The translations under genes and the position numbers were made by a program. From the NCBI RefSeq assembly GCF_025753815.1, contig NZ_JAOWRF010000134.1, positions 1-39,929 of the forward strand: a stretch of DNA of 39,929 nt. Reading direction: 5' to 3'. This stretch comes from Plectonema radiosum NIES-515. GTDB taxonomy: Bacteria > Cyanobacteriota > Cyanobacteriia > Cyanobacteriales > Nostocaceae. Each line of letters opens with the position of its first letter. The stretch's first letter is position 1. The notes beneath the pieces are model-generated. The model saw only the letters and a program-made list of their open reading frames with translations, did no database searches and was not told the DNA's origin. Positions 32,622 through 39,929 of the stretch are shown in pieces.

Positions 32622-33243
32622 TGAATTGCTTCCAATAAATGTATGAGGGGTCAGGAAGAGGATAATAGATAGTGGATAACTTTTGACTGTTAATCAACAA
32701 CCAATAAATATCAACTTTTTCAAAATACTTACGCAAACAAACCCAAGTTTTAACAACAAGGAAGGATGTCACAACTAGATAATTGTGATTGAATATTGAT
32801 AAATCATATGCATTACTTTAGCCTGCAACCATTAGTGTAGATGCAGATGCTAGTAATATTGATTTTTTTCTAAATTATTTAACGATTAATATTTTTCTAA
32901 ATATAAATATATTAATCTATTTTCTTTTTTCTGGCTTTGGGTAAAATTTTTTTGACAGCCTCACTACAAAACTGCACAAATTAATCACGAATTAAACAAA
33001 GTAATTGCTCTGCGTACCCCTGCGATTACTCTGCGTTACTTTGCGTTGAAAAACGCGCTCGTTTTTACCCAAAGCTGTATTAAACGCTATAGTATTCTCT
33101 GTAAAAACGTTACAACCAAAGTGCGTAAAAACCCAATTTATCAAGCTAATTATCGATTAAACAATTATTTTTAAATTGGTAGACCTAGAAAAAAGAATAT
33201 GTTTATATAGCTAATAAGCCATTACATTAAAAGCAGAATTCTC
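32622..33243. other. Long AT-rich intergenic region
   Basis: No supported gene is present. It contains homopolymer-like runs (TTTTTTTCTAAATT), repeated CTCTGCGT near 33009-33040 and AT-rich DNA. It probably holds the hemN promoter. Nothing else is identified. Confidence 0.35.
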
Positions 33244-33390
33244 ATGGCTAATCTTCACACACCAGAGCCTGAGTTAGAGAAACCTGGTATTAATATCCGT
33301 TATTTCGCTACTTTGAAAGTTGGTGTCAAGATGAAAATCGACATGGAGATTTTTTCAAAGCGCTGCTACGCTCATACCAATTCTATGTGA
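33244..33390 (+). pseudogene. Short orphan coding remnant
   Basis: A 48-codon frame starts [20 protein letters not shown] and ends in TGA at 33388. It is followed at once by a hairpin repeat, then by the 33484 frame in the same register. It may be the 5' piece of a gene broken by the repeat, or a chance frame. No family is recognised. Confidence 0.3.
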
Positions 33391-33462
33391 GGTTGCGCTT
33401 TATTCGCCCTCAGGCTGGAAGCCTGGGGCTATAGAAACGAAGCCCACCTTCGTGGGCTAAAT
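33391..33462. repeat. Double hairpin repeat
   Basis: CTCAGGCT-GGA-AGCCTGGGG (33409-33428) and GCCCAC-CTTC-GTGGGC (33442-33457) follow each other. Such paired hairpins are common around IS200/IS605-type insertions and cyanobacterial intergenic repeats. It separates two frames in the same register. Confidence 0.5.
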
Positions 33463-33483
33463 TAGGTGCATCTTCATACAGAA

Positions 33484-33828
33484 ATGGTATCAGAACCCCA
33501 GTTATGGAATAATTGGAAATCGGGATTGTGGGTACGTTTCTTTTTGCTGACAGTCTTTGCTACCCACACCTTGACAGTATTTGAACGGGCAGCATTTTAT
33601 GAATCTATTCCCTTGACATTGAACACAAATCATCCAGAGTTTTTCTCTCGTCTAGAAAAGTGTTCCGAGAATAATCTTAAAATAGGGGAAATTAACGCAA
33701 GCGATGCCCCAAAAATTATCAAGTTAGTGCAAAAATTACCCCTGTTATTCTCAATCATCTGGAATCTGTTGCGAATTTACCTATTCAAACCTATTGATGC
33801 CGAATCATCACGGGCAACAGTTAGTTAA
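33484..33828 (+). CDS. Hypothetical small membrane protein
   Basis: About 115 residues from ATG 33484 (GTG 33466 is an alternative inside the preceding repeat). One likely membrane span (GLWVRFFLLTVFATHTLTVF) and a hydrophobic C-terminal helix (LPLLFSIIWNLLRIYLF) are visible. No family is recognised. It is followed 103 bases later, on the same strand, by an ANL enzyme, so a joint role is possible but unproven. It may be a truncated gene. Confidence 0.45.
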   Translation: MVSEPQLWNNWKSGLWVRFFLLTVFATHTLTVFERAAFYESIPLTLNTNHPEFFSRLEKCSENNLKIGEINASDAPKIIKLVQKLPLLFSIIWNLLRIYLFKPIDAESSRATVS

Positions 33829-33845
33829 ACTAACGTTAAATTCGT

Positions 33846-33878
33846 AGTAAGCGTTAAAGCGCTTTAGCGCTTACTACA
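33846..33878. repeat. GTAGTAAGCG palindrome
   Basis: GTAGTAAGCG and CGCTTACTAC enclose AAAGCGCTTT-like sequence in the gap before the ANL gene. It belongs to the ACTAC hairpin family seen at 8787, 18317 and 31160. Confidence 0.5.
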
Positions 33879-33931
33879 TTAATACACTTTAATAATTCCT
33901 CACTCTTATTATGGTTTAAAAAAATCTGAAA

Positions 33932-35395
33932 ATGACACAAAACTTTGTCAAACAAACCCTAGGTTCAAAAAGCAAAGCCGAAAGCATAGCGAGACGAATT
34001 CAAAAAGTTGTACCCGCTTATCAACATTTCCTACAAGTGCAAAAACTCAAAATCCCCGCAGCATTTGAAAATCTACCTCCCCTAGACAAAAAATCATACA
34101 TGCTAGCTTATCCTTTTACAGAATTATTAGGGGATGATGCTGATAAAACCTTAGCGATATTTCGCTCATCTGGTTCTTCAGGTAACGCTTTTTTTTGGAC
34201 TTATCTTAAATCTAGCAGTCGTTTTGCAGCGTTAGGAACTCGCATATTTTTAGAACAATCATTCGCAGTTCATAAGAAAAAAACTTTAGCGATTGTCGGG
34301 TTAGGTTTGGGAAGTTGGCTTCCAGGAGAACATGTTTCTTGGGGTTTAAAAAATATGTCTCTCCAAGTACGTTATCCTTTTTTAGTATTTACACCGGGAA
34401 ACAATCTAGAGGAAATTATTGAGATTATTCACAAAATGCAAGACTTTGTGGAACAGATAATTTTGTTGATTGTGCCATCAGCGATCGCTTATCTTCATCT
34501 CAAAGCAAATCAATTACAAAAACCCCTACTTTTGGCTAAATTAAGATACATTGCCTTCAGCGAACCTTTTCCCGAAAGCATCCGCACCAACTTAGCAAAA
34601 CGCGCTCTTATAAGTGAAAATCTGCCCTTTATGTTTTCCATGTATGGTAGCACAGACACAGGTGGACTTGGCGCTGAATCTTTAGTAACAATTGCTCTGC
34701 GAAAGCTGTTAGTTCAAAACCCAGTTATTGCTAAACAATTAAATATCAACTTACCAATTCCTCTCTTTTTCCATTTTTTTGCTGCTAATACTTTCTTAGA
34801 AGCTGTAGATGGAAACCTTTGTATTACCAAATGGCAAGGGATTCCTTTATTACGCTATGTTGTTTATGACAAAGTTGCTTTTTACAGTTGGAAAAAGTTA
34901 AAAAAAGCAATTCTTAATTCTGACTATTTACAACCTGAAGACGAGCCTTTTGTCAAGATTATTGCATCTGCGAGTAATTGGCTACCAAATTTATTAGCAG
35001 TTACAGGCAGAAGTGATAGTTGTTTGATTCTTGGTGGGACAAACTTAACTGAATATATGCTCGACGAAGCGGTAAAATGCGAAGAATTACAGGATATTAT
35101 TACAGGAATCTACCGCGCTCGCATTTTTTATGAAGAAGAAAGACAATATTTAGCATTTGACTTAGAATTATGCCAAGGTGTGATAGATAATGAAGAGATT
35201 ATTCTGAAAGTGTATAACTCTCTAATACAGTCACTTGGCAAAGTTGAACCTTTTTTCTTAAGTGATTGGCAAAATATTTACAGTCACTGGGATAGCGACT
35301 CTACAAAGCGAATTCTCAAATTGAATTTTTTACCTTTTCCTAGTTTATCTCAAACAATAGAAACCTCTATCAAACAAAGAGGGATTGTTAACTAA
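33932..35395 (+). CDS. ANL-type adenylate-forming enzyme (LuxE/PaaK-like)
   Basis: The 487-residue protein has the AMP-binding P-loop-like motif FRSSGSSGNAFFW (residues 77-89), the motif MYGSTDTGGLGAES (237-250) and the hinge AVTGRSDSCLILGGTNL (356-372), as in phenylacetate-CoA ligase and LuxE acyl-protein synthetase types. It would activate a carboxylate as an acyl-adenylate. No carrier protein or ligase partner is adjacent, so the substrate is unknown. The preceding small membrane gene could share its promoter. Confidence 0.75.
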   Translation: MTQNFVKQTLGSKSKAESIARRIQKVVPAYQHFLQVQKLKIPAAFENLPPLDKKSYMLAYPFTELLGDDADKTLAIFRSSGSSGNAFFWTYLKSSSRFAALGTRIFLEQSFAVHKKKTLAIVGLGLGSWLPGEHVSWGLKNMSLQVRYPFLVFTPGNNLEEIIEIIHKMQDFVEQIILLIVPSAIAYLHLKANQLQKPLLLAKLRYIAFSEPFPESIRTNLAKRALISENLPFMFSMYGSTDTGGLGAESLVTIALRKLLVQNPVIAKQLNINLPIPLFFHFFAANTFLEAVDGNLCITKWQGIPLLRYVVYDKVAFYSWKKLKKAILNSDYLQPEDEPFVKIIASASNWLPNLLAVTGRSDSCLILGGTNLTEYMLDEAVKCEELQDIITGIYRARIFYEEERQYLAFDLELCQGVIDNEEIILKVYNSLIQSLGKVEPFFLSDWQNIYSHWDSDSTKRILKLNFLPFPSLSQTIETSIKQRGIVN

Positions 35396-35615
35396 CCCAT
35401 AACATCAAGGTTGCGGCTATACAATTCGTAGAGACGTTCCACGGTCACGTCTCAGAGCGTGTGTGTGATTTGCCTGTCACGATCAATAACCTAAAAATCC
35501 GAAAAATTGTAGACTAAGTTTGTATATTAGTTTATTGCTACTAAATTTACGTGCAAACTTATGGTATAACCTCTTACGGCAGCAGTGATTGTCTCTTTAT
35601 TTTTCTCTGAGGCAA

Positions 35616-35706
35616 TAGACATCTCCGGAAAAGAATGTAGAGACGCGAAATTTCGCGTCTCTACAAGGGTTTCGGTTAACGCATAATGAATTTCCGGAGA
35701 TGTCTA
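35616..35706. repeat. MITE-like element, copy 3 (TA-flanked GACATCTCC ends)
   Basis: GACATCTCC (35618-35626) is inverted as GGAGATGTC (35696-35704), flanked by TA at 35616-35617 and 35705-35706. Inside is a perfect 28-bp palindrome of GTAGAGACGCGAAA and its complement (35637-35664). The interior aligns with copy 2 read backwards. Its right end overlaps the apparent start codon of the next gene. Confidence 0.78.
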
Positions 35707-36111
35707 ATCAAAGAAGGTGGAAAAACTTTAACTAAAGGTGCGGTTGATACATTTGCTCAACTGGTAAACACGATTCGGGAAAAGTTTAGAGCAGAGGGAA
35801 CAGAAGGGTTGCTGACGAGAGCGGAAAATCAACCTACAGAAGCGAATAAGATAAAGCTGCAAGATGAACTGCAAACTCAAATCGATGGTGATGAAGCATT
35901 TGCTCAGAAACTTAAGGATTTAGTTGAGCTGCTACAAGCACAAGATGCAACGATACGTCAAGTAGTTTTAAGTGAGATTCAATTAAGTGGGGACTTAAAA
36001 GCGCAAGATATCAACCAAAAAGCCACACGGGATGGTTCAGTTGAGCAGGAAATGATTAAAGGGGTGAAAGCTGCAAATATTGATGTAGGCAATTTAAACC
36101 AAGAAGCTTAA
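35686..36111 (+). CDS. Hypothetical protein, start derived from a MITE
   Basis: The 141-residue helical, acidic protein begins NFRRCL, encoded by the right end of MITE copy 3, then continues IKEGGKTLTKGAVDTFAQLV. The rest looks well maintained and ends VKAANIDVGNLNQEA. The native N-terminus was probably lost or replaced when the element inserted; homologues likely have a longer start. No family is recognised with confidence. It may be expressed from a promoter carried by the element, or be decaying. Confidence 0.5.
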   Translation: MNFRRCLIKEGGKTLTKGAVDTFAQLVNTIREKFRAEGTEGLLTRAENQPTEANKIKLQDELQTQIDGDEAFAQKLKDLVELLQAQDATIRQVVLSEIQLSGDLKAQDINQKATRDGSVEQEMIKGVKAANIDVGNLNQEA

Positions 36112-36249
36112 AACCGTAACTACCGTGTACACACAAGTCGGAATAAATCCCTAACCTGTGAGTTAAAGCCTCCTCATGACTCACATCTTTTCACTTTTTG
36201 GCTTCGTTGCTATCCCGACGCAGTGAATGAATTCCAATCCAGAACTTTT

Positions 36250-36278
36250 GTAGAGACGTAGCACTGCTACGTCTCTAC
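36250..36278. repeat. GTAGAGACG palindrome
   Basis: GTAGAGACGTAGC-ACT-GCTACGTCTCTAC is a 13-bp-stem hairpin just before the minisatellite. It belongs with the hairpins inside MITE copies 2 and 3. Confidence 0.6.
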
Positions 36279-36308
36279 ATTGTTTTTCACGCCTAGGTCT
36301 ATTATATT

Positions 36309-36518
36309 GTGTCGGGTGACAATGCGATTGTGTCGGGTCACAATGCGATTGTGTCGGGTCACAATGCGATTGTGTCGGGTCACAATGCGATTGTGTCGGG
36401 TCACAATGCGATTGTGTCGGGTCACAATGCGATTGTGTCGGGTCACAATGCCATTGTGTCGGGTCACAATGCCATTGTGTCGGGTCACAATGCCATTGTG
36501 TCGGGTCACAATGCGATC
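36309..36518. repeat. 21-bp minisatellite, ten units
   Basis: Ten uninterrupted units of GTGTCGGGTCACAATGCGATT (21 bp) run from 36309 to 36518. Unit 1 has GTGAC for GTCAC, units 7-9 have GCC for GCG, and unit 10 ends GCGATC, joining a HIP1 site. Each unit forms ATTGTG-TCGGGT-CACAAT hairpins. Because 21 is a multiple of three, several frames stay open on both strands and give spurious heptad-repeat proteins. No ribosome site supports any of them. Confidence 0.92.
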
Positions 36519-36618
36519 GCATCGACCTGCAAACATTAAATTACCCTTTTTTCACCCTACTGTTAGATTTCTTGTTGTAATGGGTACATTAAATATATAA
36601 TTTACTACGTATGCAACT

Positions 36619-36993
36619 ATGCCTATCCCAGATATAACACGTCGTTTGTCCCGTCAAGTCATTAGTCAAGATATTGACTCATTGCACGGTTTGCAAACCA
36701 TTACTACCTATGACACAACCCGTACTGATGCCTCTGCGACAAAGTTACAGCAAGCTTATCAGGCTATGTTGATTTCTCAACAAGTCGAAACCGAGAAACT
36801 AACTTTATACCGTGCTGCTGCCGATGCTGCCCGATTAGCAGAATGGGAATTTCACAATGCGGTATTAGCGATGAAAGAAGTCGTGCGTGGGCAATATGGC
36901 ACAGATAGCGATCAAGCTCAAGCGGTTGGACTGAAGAAAAAATCAGACCGCAAGCGTCCTACCCGCAAAAAGTCGGTTGCGATCGCAAGTTAG
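36619..36993 (+). CDS. Hypothetical protein with basic C-terminus
   Basis: The 124-residue protein has a helical middle (TKLQQAYQAMLISQQVETEK, then YRAAADAARLAEWEFHNAVL) and a Lys/Arg-rich tail (LKKKSDRKRPTRKKSVAIAS). It resembles no named family. The tail could bind nucleic acid or be disordered. It lies right after the minisatellite and before a low-complexity repeat. Codon use is like its neighbours. Confidence 0.6.
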   Translation: MPIPDITRRLSRQVISQDIDSLHGLQTITTYDTTRTDASATKLQQAYQAMLISQQVETEKLTLYRAAADAARLAEWEFHNAVLAMKEVVRGQYGTDSDQAQAVGLKKKSDRKRPTRKKSVAIAS

Positions 36994-37148
36994 ATGGGGG
37001 GATGGGGGGATGGGGGGAGTTCTTGGGATGGGGGGAGAAAGAAGAATTATCCCCCTTGTCTCCCTTGTCTCCCTTGTCTCCCTTGTCTCCCTTGTCTCCA
37101 AGGAGTCCCCCTTGTCCCCCTTGTCTCCAAGGAGTCCCCCTTGTCTCC
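36994..37148. repeat. Low-complexity G-run and 10-bp CTCCCTTGTC repeats
   Basis: GGGGGGATGGGGGGATGGGG near 36995-37017 is followed by five tandem CTCCCTTGTC units (about 37057-37106) and two CAAGGAGTCCCCCTTGTC-type units. On the minus strand the tandem gives GGGAGACAA repeats able to form a G-quadruplex. It ends at the stop codon of the MFS gene. Confidence 0.75.
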
Positions 37149-38771
37149 TCATCCGCACGGTTGCTGCAAACCCTTATTATCTGTATACTTTGAGTAAATC
37201 ATTTGTGAAACTTTCGGCGGTTCGTTGCCAATATGAAACGATCGCACACGTTCTTCAATATAGCGATCGCTATTCGTAACTCGTTCAAATTGCCGTTTGT
37301 GTTCTGCCCAAGATTCGACAATTTGCGTTTCTACAAAGCGACTTGGGTCAGATAAATCTTGAAACAAACCCCACCGAATTGCTCCATCACGCCGGCGAAT
37401 TTGACTTAGTGCTTGCATCGCTTTGCTAAACTCCTCTGCGTTAGCTGGGTCAATGCGATATTCTAAACTAATCAACACAGGTCCATCATTCGGAGATGGT
37501 TCAAAAGCTTGTGCCGGTTGATTCCAATGCAGCGAAGACCGCAAATCCAACTTTTCCGCACAGCGCAAACGATAGCGTGCAGTCAGTCCCACACCCGCAA
37601 TCAATCCTACCCCGGCAGTAGTCAAAGCTACGGTAATGCTTGTACGTTGGGCTACCAAACCCCACAACAGGCTTCCCAAGGTCATACATCCTTGGAACAC
37701 AAGTAAATGCACCGATAAAGCTCTCGCACGCACCCAGGTAGGCACGGCTGTTTGCGCCGATACACTGAAACTAACCATACAGCTCAGAGAAGCAATTCCC
37801 ACCAATAGCATCAACGCACATACTACGTAAAAATTCCGCACTGTTCCTAGCGCCAGCATCATTATACCCATCAATACTGATGAGCCTGCGACCAATTTAT
37901 CTATAGAAAACTGCTCCCGTAGCTTCGGTAAAATGAACGCTCCCGCTAACCCACCGATACCCCAAAAGCCAAGAATCACGCCGTATCCGAAGGCATCCAG
38001 CTTTAACTCTCGTCTTCCTAAAAGCGGTAAAAGGGCAAATAAGGCACTAGCAAATAAAATGTAAGCTGAGGTACGAATTAACACTGATTGAAAAGTTGGA
38101 GCGTAGCGCACGTAACGAATACCTGCCTGTACCGCTCCGATGAAGCGTTCTGTTGGTAAGGCGCTTTTTTGCGGGGTGCGACGCCACTGATAAACTACTA
38201 ATATTACCCCGACAAAGGAAGCAGCATTGAGGAGAAAAACGGCTCCCGTACCAGCTTGAGCGATAATTATCCCCGCTAAAGCCGGACCAATTGACCGGGA
38301 AAGGTTAACCACAATGCCAGTGAGGGTAACAGCTTGGGGAAGTTCTTCTTTTTCTACTAGTTCTGGGGTTACGGCTTGCCATACAGGCATATTCATGGAA
38401 CTGCCGAGACTCAGGGCAAAGGTGAGAACTAAGAGAATCGAGGGTGTAGTAATCTTTGCCAGGGTGAGAAATCCCAACAAAGCAGCGATAACCAACATCC
38501 AACCCTGAGTCCACAAAAGCATCTTTCGCCGGTCAACGACATCTGCCAGCGCTCCTGCGGGTAACGCTAGTAAAAAAAACGGCAAGCTAGACGCTGCCTG
38601 CATCAAGGCAATTAAAAACGGTGACGGTGAGAGTGAAGTCATCAACCATGCTGCACCGACATCATGCATCCAAGTGCCAACACTTGACACCGCTGAGGCT
38701 ATCCAAAGGGCACGAAACACAGGTTGACGTAGGGGAGTCCACATCGAAACAGAAGCTGCTGGTGCGGTCAT
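37149..38771 (-). CDS. MFS transporter with C-terminal ABM-like domain
   Basis: About 540 residues from ATG 38771. Residues about 15-405 form a major facilitator with roughly twelve spans (for example WIASAVSSVGTWMHDVGAAW and DVVDRRKMLLWTQG, a loop 2-3 motif), of the DUF894/EntS-like group. The last 110 residues (VLISLEYRIDPANAEEFSKA to YIEERVRSFHIG) look like an antibiotic-biosynthesis monooxygenase (ABM) alpha-beta domain. The open frame extends to 38810 but the extra residues precede the normal start. Substrate unknown; efflux is likely. The stop touches the low-complexity repeat. Confidence 0.85.
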   Translation of the reverse strand: MTAPAASVSMWTPLRQPVFRALWIASAVSSVGTWMHDVGAAWLMTSLSPSPFLIALMQAASSLPFFLLALPAGALADVVDRRKMLLWTQGWMLVIAALLGFLTLAKITTPSILLVLTFALSLGSSMNMPVWQAVTPELVEKEELPQAVTLTGIVVNLSRSIGPALAGIIIAQAGTGAVFLLNAASFVGVILVVYQWRRTPQKSALPTERFIGAVQAGIRYVRYAPTFQSVLIRTSAYILFASALFALLPLLGRRELKLDAFGYGVILGFWGIGGLAGAFILPKLREQFSIDKLVAGSSVLMGIMMLALGTVRNFYVVCALMLLVGIASLSCMVSFSVSAQTAVPTWVRARALSVHLLVFQGCMTLGSLLWGLVAQRTSITVALTTAGVGLIAGVGLTARYRLRCAEKLDLRSSLHWNQPAQAFEPSPNDGPVLISLEYRIDPANAEEFSKAMQALSQIRRRDGAIRWGLFQDLSDPSRFVETQIVESWAEHKRQFERVTNSDRYIEERVRSFHIGNEPPKVSQMIYSKYTDNKGLQQPCG

Positions 38772-38810
38772 AACCAAACAATTACAGGAGGAGAATGGGG
38801 GAAGCAACAA

Positions 38811-39161
38811 TTGTAATCATTACTCTCTACTTTCAGAGGATATAAAACTCAGGCAGCAGAAAGCAACTTTTTTTGATTGGGGTACTTGACGGTTAATCTA
38901 ATTAGCAGCCAAGAAGAGTGTTATTTATTACTAAAAAATTATATACACTTAAAGTAGGCGATCGCTTATATCATGTCCAGTATTTGATTTTTGAAATATA
39001 CGTAGGGTGTGTTCATAAATCAAACCGGATCGCTTATATCATGTCCAGTAGATTACATATGATGTAGAGAGACGTAGCATTGCTACGTCTAATCAAGGAT
39101 TTCGGATTTTTTATGTTAAATAAGCGAAGATGATATTCTTTAAAAAAGGGCAAATATCAAC
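38811..39161. other. Divergent intergenic region with direct repeat and hairpin
   Basis: A 23-bp sequence starting GATCGCTTATATCATGTC is present twice, at 38960-38982 and 39028-39050. AGACGTAGCA-TT-GCTACGTCT with ATCAAGGATTTCGG (39070-39108) is a decayed relative of MITE copies 2 and 3 without clear ends. The region lies between divergent genes and must hold their promoters. Confidence 0.5.
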
Positions 39162-39908
39162 ATGGATTGGCAATCACTCACTGTTGTCAGCAGTGTTATT
39201 TCATTCGGAACTTTAGAAAATCTGTTTCCCTTTTTCTCTTTTAAAGAGAGTTTCGATAAAAAAGTTTATTCTAATTTAGTTCTCGGCTTGATAAATGTAC
39301 TAGCAAATAACTTTACCATAGCTTTACTCTTAAATTGTATTTGGCAACAAACTTTATGGCTCGGTATTTTTCATTTCATTCATTCACCTGTCTTAAAAAT
39401 AGTCTTATCTTTCTTATTGCTCGATGGATATATGTATGCTTGGCACAGATTAATGCATACTCTGCCTATTGCATGGCGTTTTCATAAAGTTCATCATACA
39501 GAACTGTTAATGAATACTTCTACTGCTTATCGCTTTCATCCAGTTGAAGCAATTTTAGCTAATCTACCTAAATTATTTTTAATCTGGTTATTTGGTATTA
39601 CTCTAGAAAACTTGTTATTTTATGAAATATTATTGGCATGTGAATTAATCTTTCATCACAGCAATTGGGCTGTCCCGTTAAAAATTGATAAATATCTCAG
39701 CTACCTAATAGTCACACCCAATTATCATCGCTCTCATCATTCTCAATCGAAAAAAGAAGCAACATCAAATTATGCGAGTTTTTTCACTATCTGGGATATC
39801 TTTTTCAATTCTTATAATTATCCTCAAAGTCCAAAGGCAATTAAATTAGGTTTACCTCAGGAAAAGAAAGAATTAAGTATTATAAATCTGCTAAAGTTAC
39901 CTTTTTAA
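39162..39908 (+). CDS. Fatty acid hydroxylase / sterol desaturase family protein
   Basis: The 248-residue membrane protein has the histidine clusters of the fatty acid hydroxylase superfamily: HRLMH (95-99), HKVHH (108-112), HPVE (126-129), HHSN (165-168) and HRSHH (189-193), which bind a diiron site. Several hydrophobic spans surround them. Such enzymes hydroxylate or desaturate lipids, sterols or carotenoids. The substrate is not clear. The family assignment is strong. Confidence 0.9.
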   Translation: MDWQSLTVVSSVISFGTLENLFPFFSFKESFDKKVYSNLVLGLINVLANNFTIALLLNCIWQQTLWLGIFHFIHSPVLKIVLSFLLLDGYMYAWHRLMHTLPIAWRFHKVHHTELLMNTSTAYRFHPVEAILANLPKLFLIWLFGITLENLLFYEILLACELIFHHSNWAVPLKIDKYLSYLIVTPNYHRSHHSQSKKEATSNYASFFTIWDIFFNSYNYPQSPKAIKLGLPQEKKELSIINLLKLPF

Positions 39909-39929
39909 TTTGGGAATCGGGAATGGGAG

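Noticed and set aside
36309-36518. CRISPR array
   Set aside because: The units are directly adjacent with no spacers, and no cas genes are present.
36181-36600. Several long repeat-encoded proteins on both strands over the minisatellite
   Set aside because: A 21-bp repeat without stops keeps many frames open. None has a ribosome site or non-repeat domain.
37002-37197. Low-complexity proteins rich in Leu, Ser, Pro and Cys near 37000
   Set aside because: They are translations of the 10-bp tandem repeat and lack start signals.

Overview
The window looks like chromosomal DNA of a filamentous, probably heterocyst-forming (Nostocales-type) cyanobacterium. The evidence is the very frequent HIP1 octamer GCGATCGC, typical cyanobacterial families (DUF1825, Uma2/DUF820, System II cytochrome c maturation CcdA/Ccs1, DUF202), GTG/TTG starts and weak ribosome sites, and AT-rich intergenic DNA full of hairpin repeats. 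The species is not identifiable from the sequence alone. No CRISPR array, tRNA or rRNA was seen.

Layout. 1-126: 3' end (domains V and VI) of a group II intron. 182-4050: four same-strand enzyme genes (AhpD-like, O-methyltransferase, AurF-type diiron oxygenase, class I glutamine amidotransferase) separated by miniature inverted-repeat elements. This is the best candidate here for an uncharacterised small-molecule pathway. 4339-9945: exported beta-propeller protein, peptidoglycan-binding protein, subtilisin-type protease, LprI-like lipoprotein-type protein and a 2H phosphoesterase. 10249-12864: YciI-like protein, SRP 4.5S RNA, phasin-like protein, a Cys-motif protein, queF and a Uma2 nuclease. 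12916-19314: ccs1-ccdA (cytochrome c maturation), a second Uma2 gene, ftsW, lepB, an aldo/keto reductase remnant, a helix-hairpin-helix protein and a TM2/SHOCT protein. 19832-20932: DUF1825 gene with a duplicated 3' end, then a compact IS200/IS605-like element that has no transposase or tnpB but keeps both end hairpins, a small divergent ribbon-helix-helix gene missed by length filters, and a roughly 300-nt structured region that may be an omega-RNA-like transcript. 20981-29733: class A PBP, tyrS-pyrF, two Uma2 genes flanking an unknown secreted-type protein, a glyoxalase-like protein, a family 4 uracil-DNA glycosylase and a phosphoribosyltransferase. 30015-39908: Cys-motif membrane protein, DUF202 protein, hemN, an unknown membrane protein next to an ANL adenylate-forming enzyme, two small unknown genes around a 21-bp minisatellite, an MFS transporter fused to an ABM-like domain, and a fatty acid hydroxylase/sterol desaturase family protein.

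Most genes are ordinary housekeeping or accessory genes. The unusual material is the mobile and repeat content: a MITE with 18-bp terminal repeats and a 10-bp target duplication, a second MITE family with three TA-flanked copies (one supplying the start codon of a gene), the IS605-like remnant, a cloverleaf-shaped repeat, and the minisatellite. All functional statements come from reading motifs; no database search was run.
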